DNA from: Candidatus Aenigmatarchaeota archaeon
GTDB lineage: Archaea > Aenigmatarchaeota > Aenigmatarchaeia > CG10238-14
Length of the DNA: 33,559 bases
NCBI GenBank assembly: GCA_017610225.1
Contig: JAFCCM010000015.1
Span: 1 to 33,559 of the forward strand
Direction: 5' to 3'
Part shown: positions 8,221 to 16,638 of the stretch, piece by piece
Layout: each line of letters begins with the position of its first letter
How positions within the stretch are numbered: the first letter of the stretch is position 1
Program-made: the position numbers and the translations under genes
The notes under the pieces: generated by a model
Seen by the model: only the letters and a program-made list of their open reading frames with translations
What the model was told of the DNA's origin: nothing
Database searches by the model: none

Positions 8221-8534
8221 TTTCTATATCTCTTCTCACAAATTAGTTTTGCTAAATTTCCATATGAACAATCAGATCCTTTTGGATGACATTTTTTCAA
8301 GTGACATTCTGGACAAACTATCAATCCATTTTCTGGGTCTAAAATCATTTCATGGTGAGTTTTTTGAGGATAAATATGATGAGCAATTAAATCTTTTGTT
8401 TCTTCACAAATCTCACATTGAATTTGTTTATATAATTCTTTATTTCTTTTAAAAGCTTCCTGTCTCCAAATATTATAACCTGGAATTTCGACATTTTTTT
8501 CTATGAGATGTCCAGAATTTTCAATATATTTCAT
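8217..8534 (-). CDS. Miniature HNH homing endonuclease (finger-less)
   Basis: This 105-residue protein has 'CEIC' (40-43), 'AHHIYPQKTH' (HH at 52-53), 'LDPENGL', 'CPECH' and the family ending 'HPKGSDCSYGNLAKLICEKRYRK'. That is a complete HNH treble clef. It begins 'MKYIENSGH', the same as the finger-bearing endonuclease at 26861, then jumps straight to the segment that in that protein follows a second 'NSGH'. It therefore looks like a deletion derivative that lost all fingers and the middle domain. Both ends use ATGA overlaps: with the upstream 297-aa gene (8531) and with the spike gene (8220). It probably nicks or cuts DNA at a target in the tail-gene region. Confidence 0.85.
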   Translation of the reverse strand: MKYIENSGHLIEKNVEIPGYNIWRQEAFKRNKELYKQIQCEICEETKDLIAHHIYPQKTHHEMILDPENGLIVCPECHLKKCHPKGSDCSYGNLAKLICEKRYRK

Positions 8535-9424
8535 CTAAAAATCCTTTTTGATATTTCTAAAATGTTTCCAAATTTTAGTTCATTATATTTACTAATATAA
8601 GATGGAACTATTGAAACTCCTTTAATATTTGAAGTTGTTAAGATTGAAATAAATCTAGAAAGATCTTCAAGAGCTGGAATAAAATTCACGGTATATGTTC
8701 TCATTATTTTTGCTGTAAATATATGTTTATTTATTCCTGAGAAAATTTGTAATTTATCTAATGAATTTATTAAATCATCAATATTTGAAAATGAATATTT
8801 TTTTAATTCTTCATAGATTTCTCTGTAATCATATGACGAATATAATGATGCTTTTTTAAAACAGATATCTCCAGTTATTCCAAAAAATGAATCTAAAACA
8901 TAACAATTAATTAAAAATTTTAATTTAATAATTTGATCAGTAAAAGAGCCCAATAATCCATAGATTTTAGCAAAGCTACGCATAAGAATAGACATTATAA
9001 ATGCAGATATTACTGGAGTATATTGAGGACTTATTTTTATTTTCCCTTGAATCAAATCTCTCAAAGTAATACCATATACTATTGAAGCATATAGATTTAA
9101 AGATCCTGGATTATTAGGATAAATATCATCAATTCCAAAACCTGCTAAATTTATAACAATTCCTTGTGTTGGTTTATTATAAGAAATTGTTAAAAGATAA
9201 TTTGGTAAATTTATTATATGAATATTCTTTCTTTGTTTTAAATTAGAAATTAAATCATAAACTCTTTTTTTAGTAAAATGATTAACTCGATGTTTTATAA
9301 GTTCTAACATTACAAATAATTTTCGAGGGCCATTCTCTATTGATATTTTATTTATCATTGTTTTTGATAAAGATAAATAATTTGGAACATTTTTTAATAA
9401 TGTAAAATTTTTTTTAATTATCAT
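8531..9424 (-). CDS. Hypothetical protein, 297 aa (likely virion)
   Basis: No family recognised. The protein is hydrophobic in its middle part ('YTPVISAFIMSILMRSFAKIYGLLGSF', about residues 135-165) but without an obvious transmembrane helix of bacterial type. It contains a Gly/Pro-rich 'NLAGFGIDDIYPNNPGSLNLYA' stretch. It is placed between the gene at 9431 and the spike module, so a baseplate or tail component is the best contextual guess. The stop overlaps the start of the inserted HNH gene, so before the insertion it probably overlapped or abutted the spike gene. Confidence 0.65.
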   Translation of the reverse strand: MIIKKNFTLLKNVPNYLSLSKTMINKISIENGPRKLFVMLELIKHRVNHFTKKRVYDLISNLKQRKNIHIINLPNYLLTISYNKPTQGIVINLAGFGIDDIYPNNPGSLNLYASIVYGITLRDLIQGKIKISPQYTPVISAFIMSILMRSFAKIYGLLGSFTDQIIKLKFLINCYVLDSFFGITGDICFKKASLYSSYDYREIYEELKKYSFSNIDDLINSLDKLQIFSGINKHIFTAKIMRTYTVNFIPALEDLSRFISILTTSNIKGVSIVPSYISKYNELKFGNILEISKRIFR

Positions 9425-9430
9425 TATATT

Positions 9431-9823
9431 TTACCATTCAATCTCTGTTAAATTTTTAACATCTGTTTTAGGGAACTTGTCTTTGCAAATATTTAAGACT
9501 GCCGAAAATGTTGGGATAATTACTGTATCTAAGTCAAAATCTTCTATACATTGAACACCATTTACATACATAAGAAGTTTATCTAAAGCGATAGTTGAAT
9601 ATTCATCAAAAGATAAATAAGAAGGTTTCATTATATATTGTTTTTCAAAATCTTTTTGAATAGAATTTCTTAAAAGATAAAATAGATTTTTTTCAATTGT
9701 CCATAAAGTTGGGGAAGGAAATGTAAAAAGCCCATTAGATGTTTTAAATCTTTCACCCATAAAATTTATATCAATTGCAAGTCGAGATCTTTGACGAGAT
9801 TCTTGATCAATTTTAATAGACAT
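9431..9823 (-). CDS. Hypothetical tail-region protein, 130 aa
   Basis: No family recognised. Visible features are a basic N-terminus with 'ESRQRSRLAIDINFMGERF', a 'FTFPSPTLWTIEKNLFYLL' segment and an acidic C-terminal half. Length resembles small baseplate-wedge proteins such as T4 gp25, but I see none of that family's motifs. It is embedded in the structural cluster with short spacers (6 and 15 bp). Confidence 0.62.
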   Translation of the reverse strand: MSIKIDQESRQRSRLAIDINFMGERFKTSNGLFTFPSPTLWTIEKNLFYLLRNSIQKDFEKQYIMKPSYLSFDEYSTIALDKLLMYVNGVQCIEDFDLDTVIIPTFSAVLNICKDKFPKTDVKNLTEIEW

Positions 9824-9838
9824 TTATTTTTACCTCTT

Positions 9839-10444
9839 TTAACCAGTTGCAGCAATTCCTGGGTAATTATCTTTACTCCAATTACAATTTAATTCTGTAA
9901 TTGATAATCTTTGATTAATTTTATCTAAATCTTCTTCTTCTAAATATTTAGAAAATTCTTTAATAAAATATTGATAATCTCCTTTGACTAAATTTATTGG
10001 AATTTGTAAAAAACCATTATGAAATTTGGCATGGAGATCTCTTATCAAAAGAACATATCCTATTTTATTTTTAAAATGCATTTCAATAGCTTCTTGTGCA
10101 ATATCAAATGTGCAAAATTCTTCTTCTTTTTCTATTCTTCTATTCACGAGTGCTGCTACTAAAGTAAATAAACTAGTTATATGATGATGAATTTCTATTG
10201 ATACTTCATCCATTCTTTCTTGAGTAATCATACAAGTTTGAATTTGTAAAACATCTATTATATAATTTCTCCATAATTTATATTCAATACTTCCCCTTAT
10301 ACTTTTTTCACAATTTCTTATAAATTTTTTATATTCAGACTCAGATTCAAAATTTCGAATTCTTAAAGAAAGTCGAAATGGATGATTATTACTATATAAC
10401 TCAAGATTTTTAATATTTGATTCAATTCTTATTTCATCTGACAT
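9839..10444 (-). CDS. Conserved phage protein with HNH-like His clusters, 201 aa
   Basis: The core has 'VSIEIHHHITSLFTLV' near residues 80-95 and 'LLIRDLHAKFHNGFLQIP' near 132-150. The spacing of HHH, a later H and H-N resembles a degenerate HNH/treble-clef fold seen in large phages, but the zinc Cys pairs are missing. It could be a structural protein or a nuclease; neither is established. The start ATG overlaps the end of the 530-aa gene, implying coupled translation. The ending 'NYPGIAATG' is unusual but in frame. Confidence 0.62.
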   Translation of the reverse strand: MSDEIRIESNIKNLELYSNNHPFRLSLRIRNFESESEYKKFIRNCEKSIRGSIEYKLWRNYIIDVLQIQTCMITQERMDEVSIEIHHHITSLFTLVAALVNRRIEKEEEFCTFDIAQEAIEMHFKNKIGYVLLIRDLHAKFHNGFLQIPINLVKGDYQYFIKEFSKYLEEEDLDKINQRLSITELNCNWSKDNYPGIAATG

Positions 10445-12036
10445 TATGCATTCTCCACCATATTAGCCAATATGATTAAAATTATAATTGCTAATATAAT
10501 CATAATAGCAGTTGTTGGAACTGAAGCCCACAAAGCTGATAATTTTAATAGTTGCCATTGAATTTCAGCAGAAAATTTAGGAGATATTAAAATTTTTAAA
10601 GTAGTTAAAAATAAATCTATTATGTATTTAAATAAACTAACTCCCACTAATTCTTGAATCATAATATTTTCATTTTGAATAGGAACTTTTATTTTTCTTA
10701 TTCCAATAACTACATTTTGTAAATTTGTTTTAGTATCTTGTTTATAATTATCGTTTTTATATGATGATTTAAGAGCTATTATACAAGAAAGAGAATTTAC
10801 TAAATTTTTAGGAATATTAGTAGAATTTGCAATAACTTTTTTTGATAAATTATAACTATATTCAAAATTTGAAGATATTTTTTTACAAAATTGTTCTACT
10901 TTTAAAAAAGAAATTTTTGGAATTATTGTTAAAGATTTTTTAATTTTATCAATATTTTGAGATTTAGATAAAGATTCAATATTCGATAAAAGTTTTTGAA
11001 ATTTATTACCAGTTGCCATTGATTTAATTATAGAATTTATATCTTCAGTTATAACTTCTGTTTGTTCATTAACTGATTTTTTTCTTAAATTATTAAATTC
11101 TTTTTGTTTAATAATAGAATAATTTTCACCAATAAGTTTTCGAGGATTAACTTTCATACTAAAAAATGGACTTGATGTTCTTTTTATATCTTCAAGATCT
11201 TTATAAACATCATAATATTTTCCTTTTTTAAAAGATGCTAACATATAACTATAAAGGACTACTGAACATAATCCTCCAAATTGTTTCATACAAAAAATAG
11301 CTCTTTTATTTACATCATCAGCAAAAATATATGAACCCCAACTTAAATTATATAATTTTTGAACTGTTGCTGGATCTCTAAAAATTTTTTCATTAGAAAT
11401 ATCCATAAAATTAAAAAGAGTAAAAATATGTGTTGAATATTTTGTTGATGCAAATAAAATATCTTTTCTTGGATCTCCAGTTAAAGTTTGATTTTTTATC
11501 ATTGGAATTTTTAATGAGCGACATAAACGATAAAAAATACGAGTTACTTTTCGACCATATTTAGTTGTTAAATATTCCATCTTTTTTCGATTTGTATCAT
11601 CTAATATTAATTTAACCATTGTATCTTTTCCTTTTACTGGAAAAGGAATAACTTTAATCCCAAGAATTTTTGGGCCAGATTTAGGTGTTTCAATTTGGAC
11701 ATAAGAGGGATCAAGAGATAAACTATCATGGTCAGGCATAAAAACTTTTGTATCTTTTGATTCAGGTTTAATTATTTCTCCAGCTGCTTTACCTGCTTTA
11801 GAAACTAAACCTTTTGTTATAATTTTTTTTGAAGCGGTGTCTTCAAAAATTTGGCTTTCTTGTTGCATTAAACTAGATCCAACTTTTATAATTTTAGTTC
11901 CTAAACCTTGTTTTGCTAATTTAAGGACATCATTAATTCCATATAAAAGAATAAATTGTTCAAGAACTTTACAAATTCCTGGAAGAATAGATGGGGATAC
12001 TTCAGAAGAAGTTAACATTGGATAAACAAGTATCAT
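10444..12036 (-). CDS. Large hypothetical protein with C-terminal membrane anchor, 530 aa
   Basis: No family recognised. The last 25 residues, around 'TTAIMIILAIIILIILANMV', form a strong transmembrane helix. A second amphipathic region lies at ~470-490. The N-terminal half has a compact domain with 'KYGRKVTRIFYRLCRSL' and 'GDPRKDILFASTKYSTH', and the middle is Lys/Ser-rich. A tail-anchored protein in the virion cluster could be a DNA-ejection or membrane-interacting tail protein, or a lysis/host-takeover protein; this is inference. A Shine-Dalgarno sequence (AGGAGA) precedes the ATG. Confidence 0.68.
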   Translation of the reverse strand: MILVYPMLTSSEVSPSILPGICKVLEQFILLYGINDVLKLAKQGLGTKIIKVGSSLMQQESQIFEDTASKKIITKGLVSKAGKAAGEIIKPESKDTKVFMPDHDSLSLDPSYVQIETPKSGPKILGIKVIPFPVKGKDTMVKLILDDTNRKKMEYLTTKYGRKVTRIFYRLCRSLKIPMIKNQTLTGDPRKDILFASTKYSTHIFTLFNFMDISNEKIFRDPATVQKLYNLSWGSYIFADDVNKRAIFCMKQFGGLCSVVLYSYMLASFKKGKYYDVYKDLEDIKRTSSPFFSMKVNPRKLIGENYSIIKQKEFNNLRKKSVNEQTEVITEDINSIIKSMATGNKFQKLLSNIESLSKSQNIDKIKKSLTIIPKISFLKVEQFCKKISSNFEYSYNLSKKVIANSTNIPKNLVNSLSCIIALKSSYKNDNYKQDTKTNLQNVVIGIRKIKVPIQNENIMIQELVGVSLFKYIIDLFLTTLKILISPKFSAEIQWQLLKLSALWASVPTTAIMIILAIIILIILANMVENA

Positions 12037-12061
12037 TTTTTTATCTCCTATATCTTTTTAT

Positions 12062-12943
12062 CTAAAGAAGAAAAACACCCTTTTTCTTTTTTTCATCTTT
12101 ATTATCTTTTAATTGTTGAATATCTTCATTTTTATCTTTTTTACAAAACTTTTTATATGAACAATATTTACATTGTTCATTAGAAAATCCAATAGGTTCA
12201 GGAACTTGATTTGAATTTAAAGCTTCTTTAAGTATAATGGCTCGTTCTAAAAATTTTATAGCCATTTTATTATTAATTGGTAAATCAAATGGATATATTT
12301 TCTTTAAATTTCTAATAACATATATTATAGTTATAGTTTTAATATTATAATTATAATCTTTATTAAGAATATATGCATATATTATACCTTGATAATAATG
12401 TTCTAAAATATATTTATTTTTAAATTTATCAACATCAATAGATTTAATTTCATATAAAAAATTATCTTTTATAGCATCTATTCTTCCTTTCACTTTATAT
12501 TTTTCACTTATTATACTTTTTTCTATTTCATCAAAACCATATAAATCTTGAATCAATTCATGAATTTTATTTCCAATATGTTGAATTAAATATAAATGAG
12601 AAAAAAAGAATTGTTTTTCAATATTAATTTTATATTTTTTTCTAACATAATAACATTTTCTTAAACATGTATATAACTCAGAAACTGAAATATAAGGTCT
12701 TTCATATTTCTCCATTCTTTTATAATCACTAATTAATTTTGATCTCATAAGAGAATCAAATCGATCTAAATCAAAACCTTTTGTTGATCGTTTATTATTA
12801 TAATTAACATAAGGAATTTCAGAGAATGTTTTAATCTGAAATTCCTTAAGTTCTTTTTTTATTTTAAGAGGTTTTTGTTTTAAATTTTGAAGTTTTTCTG
12901 ATTCTAAATATGATAACAATTTTGAAAATTCGCTATTTTTCAT
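12062..12943 (-). CDS. Cas4/RecB-like PD-(D/E)XK nuclease with Fe-S cysteines
   Basis: The catalytic motif is complete: H129 in 'NKIHEL', D156 in 'KGRIDAI', E165 and K167 in 'YEIKS', and Q186 in 'YYQGIIYAYIL'. Cysteines flank the domain as in Cas4/AddB: C93 (and C97) before it, and C258, C261 and C267 ('CKYCSYKKFC') after it, fitting a 4Fe-4S cluster. At 293 residues it has an extra ~80-residue basic N-terminus and a Lys-rich tail. A single-strand or end-processing exonuclease role in phage recombination fits the nearby UvsX gene. No CRISPR array or cas1/cas2 is present, so it is not taken as a CRISPR component. Confidence 0.87.
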   Translation of the reverse strand: MKNSEFSKLLSYLESEKLQNLKQKPLKIKKELKEFQIKTFSEIPYVNYNNKRSTKGFDLDRFDSLMRSKLISDYKRMEKYERPYISVSELYTCLRKCYYVRKKYKINIEKQFFFSHLYLIQHIGNKIHELIQDLYGFDEIEKSIISEKYKVKGRIDAIKDNFLYEIKSIDVDKFKNKYILEHYYQGIIYAYILNKDYNYNIKTITIIYVIRNLKKIYPFDLPINNKMAIKFLERAIILKEALNSNQVPEPIGFSNEQCKYCSYKKFCKKDKNEDIQQLKDNKDEKKKKGVFLL

Positions 12944-12962
12944 TATTCCTCACATTAAATTT

Positions 12963-13523
12963 TTAATCCTCTTCATTATTATACAAAATACTAACAGCAC
13001 TATCAACTAAAGAATCTCTCAAAATTTTATATGAATCTTCAATTATTTTACCAGACCATTCATTTAATTTTTGATAATCTTTCGATTCTGACATCGTTCT
13101 AGCTATTAGTAAATTATCAATAGCCATACCAAAAGCTTTTTCTCTTATTCTTTTTTCTATAAAACCCTGAACATTAATTTTATTATCTTCTTTAAGAGCT
13201 TCTTTTAATTCTACTTTAATGTTATTACGAGATTTTATAGAAGACACAATATTTTGAGAATTATTTCTTGATTCTTGAGCTATAATTCTTGCATTCTTGA
13301 GAAGATTTTTTGTTTTAATTTTTTCAGTTAATTTTTTAGGTTTATGATTTACAAGTTTTAACATTTCAATAAAAACTGATAAAAAAGCACCTTTAACTGA
13401 AAGATATTCTTCTTTAATTATTGGGCAACAAGATTCCATTTTTGTAAGAGGTTTCCCAAACAAAATATAATCTATAGCATAAAAATTTTCTAAAACTTTA
13501 ATTTTAGACTCTTTGAGTAACAT
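12963..13523 (-). CDS. Conserved hypothetical helical protein, 186 aa
   Basis: No function recognised. The N-terminus 'KVLENFYAIDYILFGKP' followed by 'ESCCPIIKEEYLSVKGAFLSVFIEMLKL' looks conserved. The middle is basic and likely unstructured ('RNNSQNIVSSIKSRNNIK') and the C-terminus is helical and acidic. It lies between the KH-domain gene (3-bp gap) and the Cas4-like nuclease (19-bp gap), so the three are probably co-expressed. Virion assembly or nucleic-acid handling are both possible. Confidence 0.66.
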   Translation of the reverse strand: MLLKESKIKVLENFYAIDYILFGKPLTKMESCCPIIKEEYLSVKGAFLSVFIEMLKLVNHKPKKLTEKIKTKNLLKNARIIAQESRNNSQNIVSSIKSRNNIKVELKEALKEDNKINVQGFIEKRIREKAFGMAIDNLLIARTMSESKDYQKLNEWSGKIIEDSYKILRDSLVDSAVSILYNNEED

Positions 13524-13526
13524 GGT

Positions 13527-13826
13527 TTAAATCCTCCTTCTATTTAAGTAATCTGAATTTTCATCTTCAAGAACTTCTAAAAGAATACGTTTTGAATCTT
13601 CTGAAAATTTTGTATTCTTAATAGCTAAACATAATATTTTAAGAGCGTTTATTGTACGACCCTTTTTACCAATTATCTTTCCTAAATCTGTATTCCCAAC
13701 TTTAATTTGAATAATAATTGTTTTTGTTGAAACTGTTACTTTAACTTCTACTTCTTCTGGAGCATCTACTAATTTTTTAGTCGTTTCTTCAACATAATTT
13801 TTTAAAAGTACACTTATTTCACTCAT
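13527..13826 (-). CDS. KhpA-like KH-domain RNA-binding protein
   Basis: A single type-II KH domain fills the 99 residues: a beta strand 'VEVKVTVSTKTIIIQIKV' is followed by 'LGKIIGKKGRTINALKILCLAI' with the RNA-binding GxxG loop G53-K-K-G56. The helix after the loop matches KhpA of Gram-positive bacteria, which binds RNA, often with KhpB. A phage copy suggests control of phage or host RNA. A GAACAAAAATTAAAA motif lies 30 nt upstream, and AAAGGAG precedes the ATG. The C-terminal 'NSDYLNRRRI' extends ~10 residues past the usual family end. Confidence 0.88.
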   Translation of the reverse strand: MSEISVLLKNYVEETTKKLVDAPEEVEVKVTVSTKTIIIQIKVGNTDLGKIIGKKGRTINALKILCLAIKNTKFSEDSKRILLEVLEDENSDYLNRRRI

Positions 13827-13855
13827 AATTTATTCTCCTTTTCATTTATATATTA

Positions 13856-13870
13856 TTTTAATTTTTGTTC
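13856..13870 (-). promoter_or_regulatory. GAACAAAAATTAAAA leader motif
   Basis: The minus strand reads GAACAAAAATTAAAA, followed by TATATAAAT and AAAGGAG, 30 nt before the KH gene start. It lies in the gap between the HNH gene and the KH gene, where a new transcript could begin. Confidence 0.38.
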
Positions 13871-13886
13871 TTAAAATATTATGGTA

Positions 13887-14846
13887 TTAGTTTCTATATT
13901 TCCTTTCACAAACTAATTTTGCTAAATTTCCATTCGAACAATCAGATCCTTTTGGATGTCCATATTTCAAATGACAATTATTTCCTTTTCCGAAAGAACA
14001 TAAAATCCACCCATTATCTGGATCCAAAGATTGTTCAGGATTTATTTTAATTGGTTTTTCATGATGAACACATAGTTCATCTTTATTTGTATTTCCACAA
14101 ATTTCACATTGCAAATCTCCGTAGTCTTTAATGTTTCTTTTAAGGACTTCTTGTTTGAAAGTTTCATAACCTGGTGGTGTTCCTAAATTTTCTTCTGGAA
14201 TATATCCTGCATTGATTTGATCTTGTTTTATAAGTTGATTTGCAGATTTTCCATAAAGGGGACATGTATCTTTACAATGTTGAGAACAATACATATGTTG
14301 TTCTTCAAATCCAATAGGATTTTCAATAGCTCCTATTCGTCCATAAAATTGATCTGAAGTAGGAGTAAACCATCCACCTTTCTCTTTTGAATTTGGACAA
14401 TTATGATTTTTACAATGAACTTGAATTTCTTTTTTATCTAAATTATCAGGGTTATATCTCATTTCTTCAATTTTTGAAAATAATGGATATTTCTTTTTAA
14501 TTTTTTCAATAGTTCGTTTATTGTAACCAGGATGCCCCATAAATTTTTTTGATTGTTCATCTTTAAATTTGTTGCTTCTTTTTAATCCAGTTCTAGATTT
14601 TGATTGTTTATCTCTATATTCTTTATTTGCCCATAATTTTTTTATAGATATCTTTAATTTTTCTTTTGTTATTTTTGAAAGTGGTTCATGTGATCTTGAT
14701 TTGCTAATATTTTTTTTATGCTTATCAGAGAAAATCCTTTTTGCTGGGCATCTTTGCCATTTTTCTTCACAGCACCATTTTTTAACTCCTTTAAAATAAA
14801 AATGAGCTACTTTTCCGCAACCATAATCACAAATATGTTCATTCAT
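13887..14846 (-). CDS. HNH homing endonuclease with one Cys-rich finger
   Basis: Domains in order (319 residues): one finger ('CDYGCGKVAHFYF...CPAKR', residues 6-38); a basic linker with 'LSKITKEKLKISIKKLWANK' of the nuclease-associated modular type; a Cys-rich middle domain ('HCKNHNCPNSKEKGGWF', 'YCSQHCKDTCPLYGK'); and a C-terminal HNH ('CEICGNTNKDELCVHHEKP', 'DPDNGWILCSFGKGNNCH', 'HPKGSDCSNGNLAKLVCERKYRN'). The ATG at 14846 is chosen over one 32 codons upstream because GAGGT lies 8-9 nt before it and it does not overlap the UvsX gene. It sits between UvsX and the KH gene and probably homes into that junction. Confidence 0.88.
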   Translation of the reverse strand: MNEHICDYGCGKVAHFYFKGVKKWCCEEKWQRCPAKRIFSDKHKKNISKSRSHEPLSKITKEKLKISIKKLWANKEYRDKQSKSRTGLKRSNKFKDEQSKKFMGHPGYNKRTIEKIKKKYPLFSKIEEMRYNPDNLDKKEIQVHCKNHNCPNSKEKGGWFTPTSDQFYGRIGAIENPIGFEEQHMYCSQHCKDTCPLYGKSANQLIKQDQINAGYIPEENLGTPPGYETFKQEVLKRNIKDYGDLQCEICGNTNKDELCVHHEKPIKINPEQSLDPDNGWILCSFGKGNNCHLKYGHPKGSDCSNGNLAKLVCERKYRN

Positions 14847-14850
14847 TTTT

Positions 14851-16179
14851 CTAAACCTCGGGATTATATTTTTCAATAATATCTTTTTGAATTGCTTCTT
14901 TTGATAATCTATCAAATTCTTCTTTAAAAACAGGATCATCATTATATAAATTAAGTGCGTCTTTTGTGCGAAATTTTTTTTCTGGCATTGTAATAAGTGT
15001 ATTCCATGCCCCAGATTTTAACCGTTTTGAATTTACTAAAAAATTATAATTAGTCCAAAAATTGCTAAATCCTAAAACAAATGAACCAACTACTTCTACT
15101 TCAATATTAGGAGAAAATAATTTATTTTTTACACATTTTAATTTAACAATAATACCATCAAATCCATATTTATCTTTGTCTTGATTTATACCAGATTTAA
15201 TTTTCATTTCAATTAATTGAAAACTATTATATAAAAGAGAGTTTCCGCCAGGCATGTGTTTTGTATGACTTAAAAATTTGAGGTCTCTTGGTGCTCCAAA
15301 TCTACTCATATCTAACACATCGCGCAATTGATTTACACAAATTAATGAAATATTATATTGGCTCAATTTTGCAACATATCTTGGAATCAAAATTGACAAC
15401 AATCTTGCTTTATATCCAATCACAGTATTTATATCATCAGCTTCACGCTCGCGTTGTGAAAGTGTATTTGCAATACTATCCCAAATTACCACTGATGGTT
15501 TATCAAGTATCTTCTTTTCTTCTTTAAATAAACATAATCCTTCTAAAAACTTAAATACTTTTTCAACCGTTATATCTACATATGGTTTAATTTTGGGATA
15601 TTTAATTCCTAAATTTGAAAGTCTTATAGATGACATAGATTCTTCTGAATCTAAATAAGCTCCTATTAGATCTCCCTTATACTTTAATTGTCCATTGCCA
15701 AGAGTTTGAGCTGCTAACATTGATTTACAACTTCCTGGAGCTCCGCAGATAATATTCATTGCCCCAACTCCAAATCCGCCTCCTAATACAGCATCTACTA
15801 AATCAATTCCAGTTGGAATAATTTGTTTAACTCCAATATCTGCTTTAATATCTGCTTTAACTTCTAAAAAAGAACTAAATTCATTATATAGTTCTTTTGT
15901 TTTTTCTTCTAATATTTCTTCTTTATTTTTTTTTGGTTTAGGAACTGGAGGTAAAGAAGATTCTTTAGGTTTTGATTCTATAACATCTTCTTGTTTAATA
16001 TTTTCAGGCTCTATTGATTCAACGATTTCAGGTTCTTCTGTATTAGAATCCATATCTATTTTTATACTATTCAAAACTTCTTCTGTATTTATTTCAGGTT
16101 GAACAAACCCTAATTGTTCATTTTCTATATCTTGTTCTTCATTATTTTCTATATCCTCATCTTGAATTATATCATTCAT
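14851..16179 (-). CDS. uvsX: UvsX/RecA-like recombinase
   Basis: The RecA-fold ATPase starts near residue 118 ('IIPTGIDLVDAVLGGGFGVGAMN'). Walker A is 'GAPGSCKS' (146-153), a catalytic Glu follows in 'DSEES', Walker B is 'PSVVIWDSIANT', and an L2/motif-C-like 'ISLICVNQLRDV' is present. The order matches phage UvsX, which forms filaments on ssDNA for recombination-dependent replication. Unusual is a ~100-residue acidic N-terminal extension rich in Glu, Asn and Pro ('PPVPKPKKNKEE' joins it to the core), perhaps mimicking DNA or binding gp32/UvsY-like partners. The 3' end carries the ribosome site of the inserted HNH gene. GGAG precedes the ATG. Confidence 0.9.
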   Translation of the reverse strand: MNDIIQDEDIENNEEQDIENEQLGFVQPEINTEEVLNSIKIDMDSNTEEPEIVESIEPENIKQEDVIESKPKESSLPPVPKPKKNKEEILEEKTKELYNEFSSFLEVKADIKADIGVKQIIPTGIDLVDAVLGGGFGVGAMNIICGAPGSCKSMLAAQTLGNGQLKYKGDLIGAYLDSEESMSSIRLSNLGIKYPKIKPYVDITVEKVFKFLEGLCLFKEEKKILDKPSVVIWDSIANTLSQREREADDINTVIGYKARLLSILIPRYVAKLSQYNISLICVNQLRDVLDMSRFGAPRDLKFLSHTKHMPGGNSLLYNSFQLIEMKIKSGINQDKDKYGFDGIIVKLKCVKNKLFSPNIEVEVVGSFVLGFSNFWTNYNFLVNSKRLKSGAWNTLITMPEKKFRTKDALNLYNDDPVFKEEFDRLSKEAIQKDIIEKYNPEV

Positions 16180-16182
16180 TTT

Positions 16183-16638
16183 TTACTCTCCTTTTATATA
16201 AATCGTTTCATCGAACATTTTAAAAAAATTAGAATCTTTTTCTAAAATTTTTAATTGTTTATCCATTCTTCTTATATAAGAATCAGAAAATTTTTCAATT
16301 GATTTCTTTCTTCTTTTAATACAAGTTTCAATTTTTGTATTCATAAAAATATATGTTATTGTATAAGAATATTCATGCGCTAAATCCTTCCAGAATTTAA
16401 TACTCTCATATCTTGTATTTGTTTCATCGATTACTATTGATAATCCTCTTTCCATATAAGCTCGACCCATAATTTTAGCAATTGAATTCACAATTGGGTC
16501 AATTTTTATTTCAAATTCAACACCCAATGCTTTTCGAATATCATCTTGACAAACAATTTGATATTTTTTATAAAATTTATTCACATGATATGATTTTCCT
16601 GATCCTGGAAGGCCAATCATAATTATAAGTTCTTTCAT
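16183..16638 (-). CDS. Polynucleotide-kinase-like P-loop kinase
   Basis: A T4 PNK-type kinase domain of 151 residues: Walker A 'GLPGSGKS' (9-16), 'QDDIRKALG' (substrate-binding Asp-Asp-Arg), 'IVIDETNT' (36 residues after the usual position, matching PNK 'DxTN'), and a lid 'CIKRRKKS...RRMDKQL'. No phosphatase domain follows, so it is kinase only. It would phosphorylate 5'-OH ends of DNA or RNA, as in tRNA or nick repair. The ATG overlaps the TGA of the 133-aa gene upstream, and it ends 3 bp before UvsX. Confidence 0.84.
   Translation of the reverse strand: MKELIIMIGLPGSGKSYHVNKFYKKYQIVCQDDIRKALGVEFEIKIDPIVNSIAKIMGRAYMERGLSIVIDETNTRYESIKFWKDLAHEYSYTITYIFMNTKIETCIKRRKKSIEKFSDSYIRRMDKQLKILEKDSNFFKMFDETIYIKGE

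Noticed and set aside
12062..12943. Cas4-like protein as sign of a CRISPR system
   Set aside because: No spacer-repeat array and no cas1/cas2 in the window; Cas4-like nucleases are common in phages on their own.
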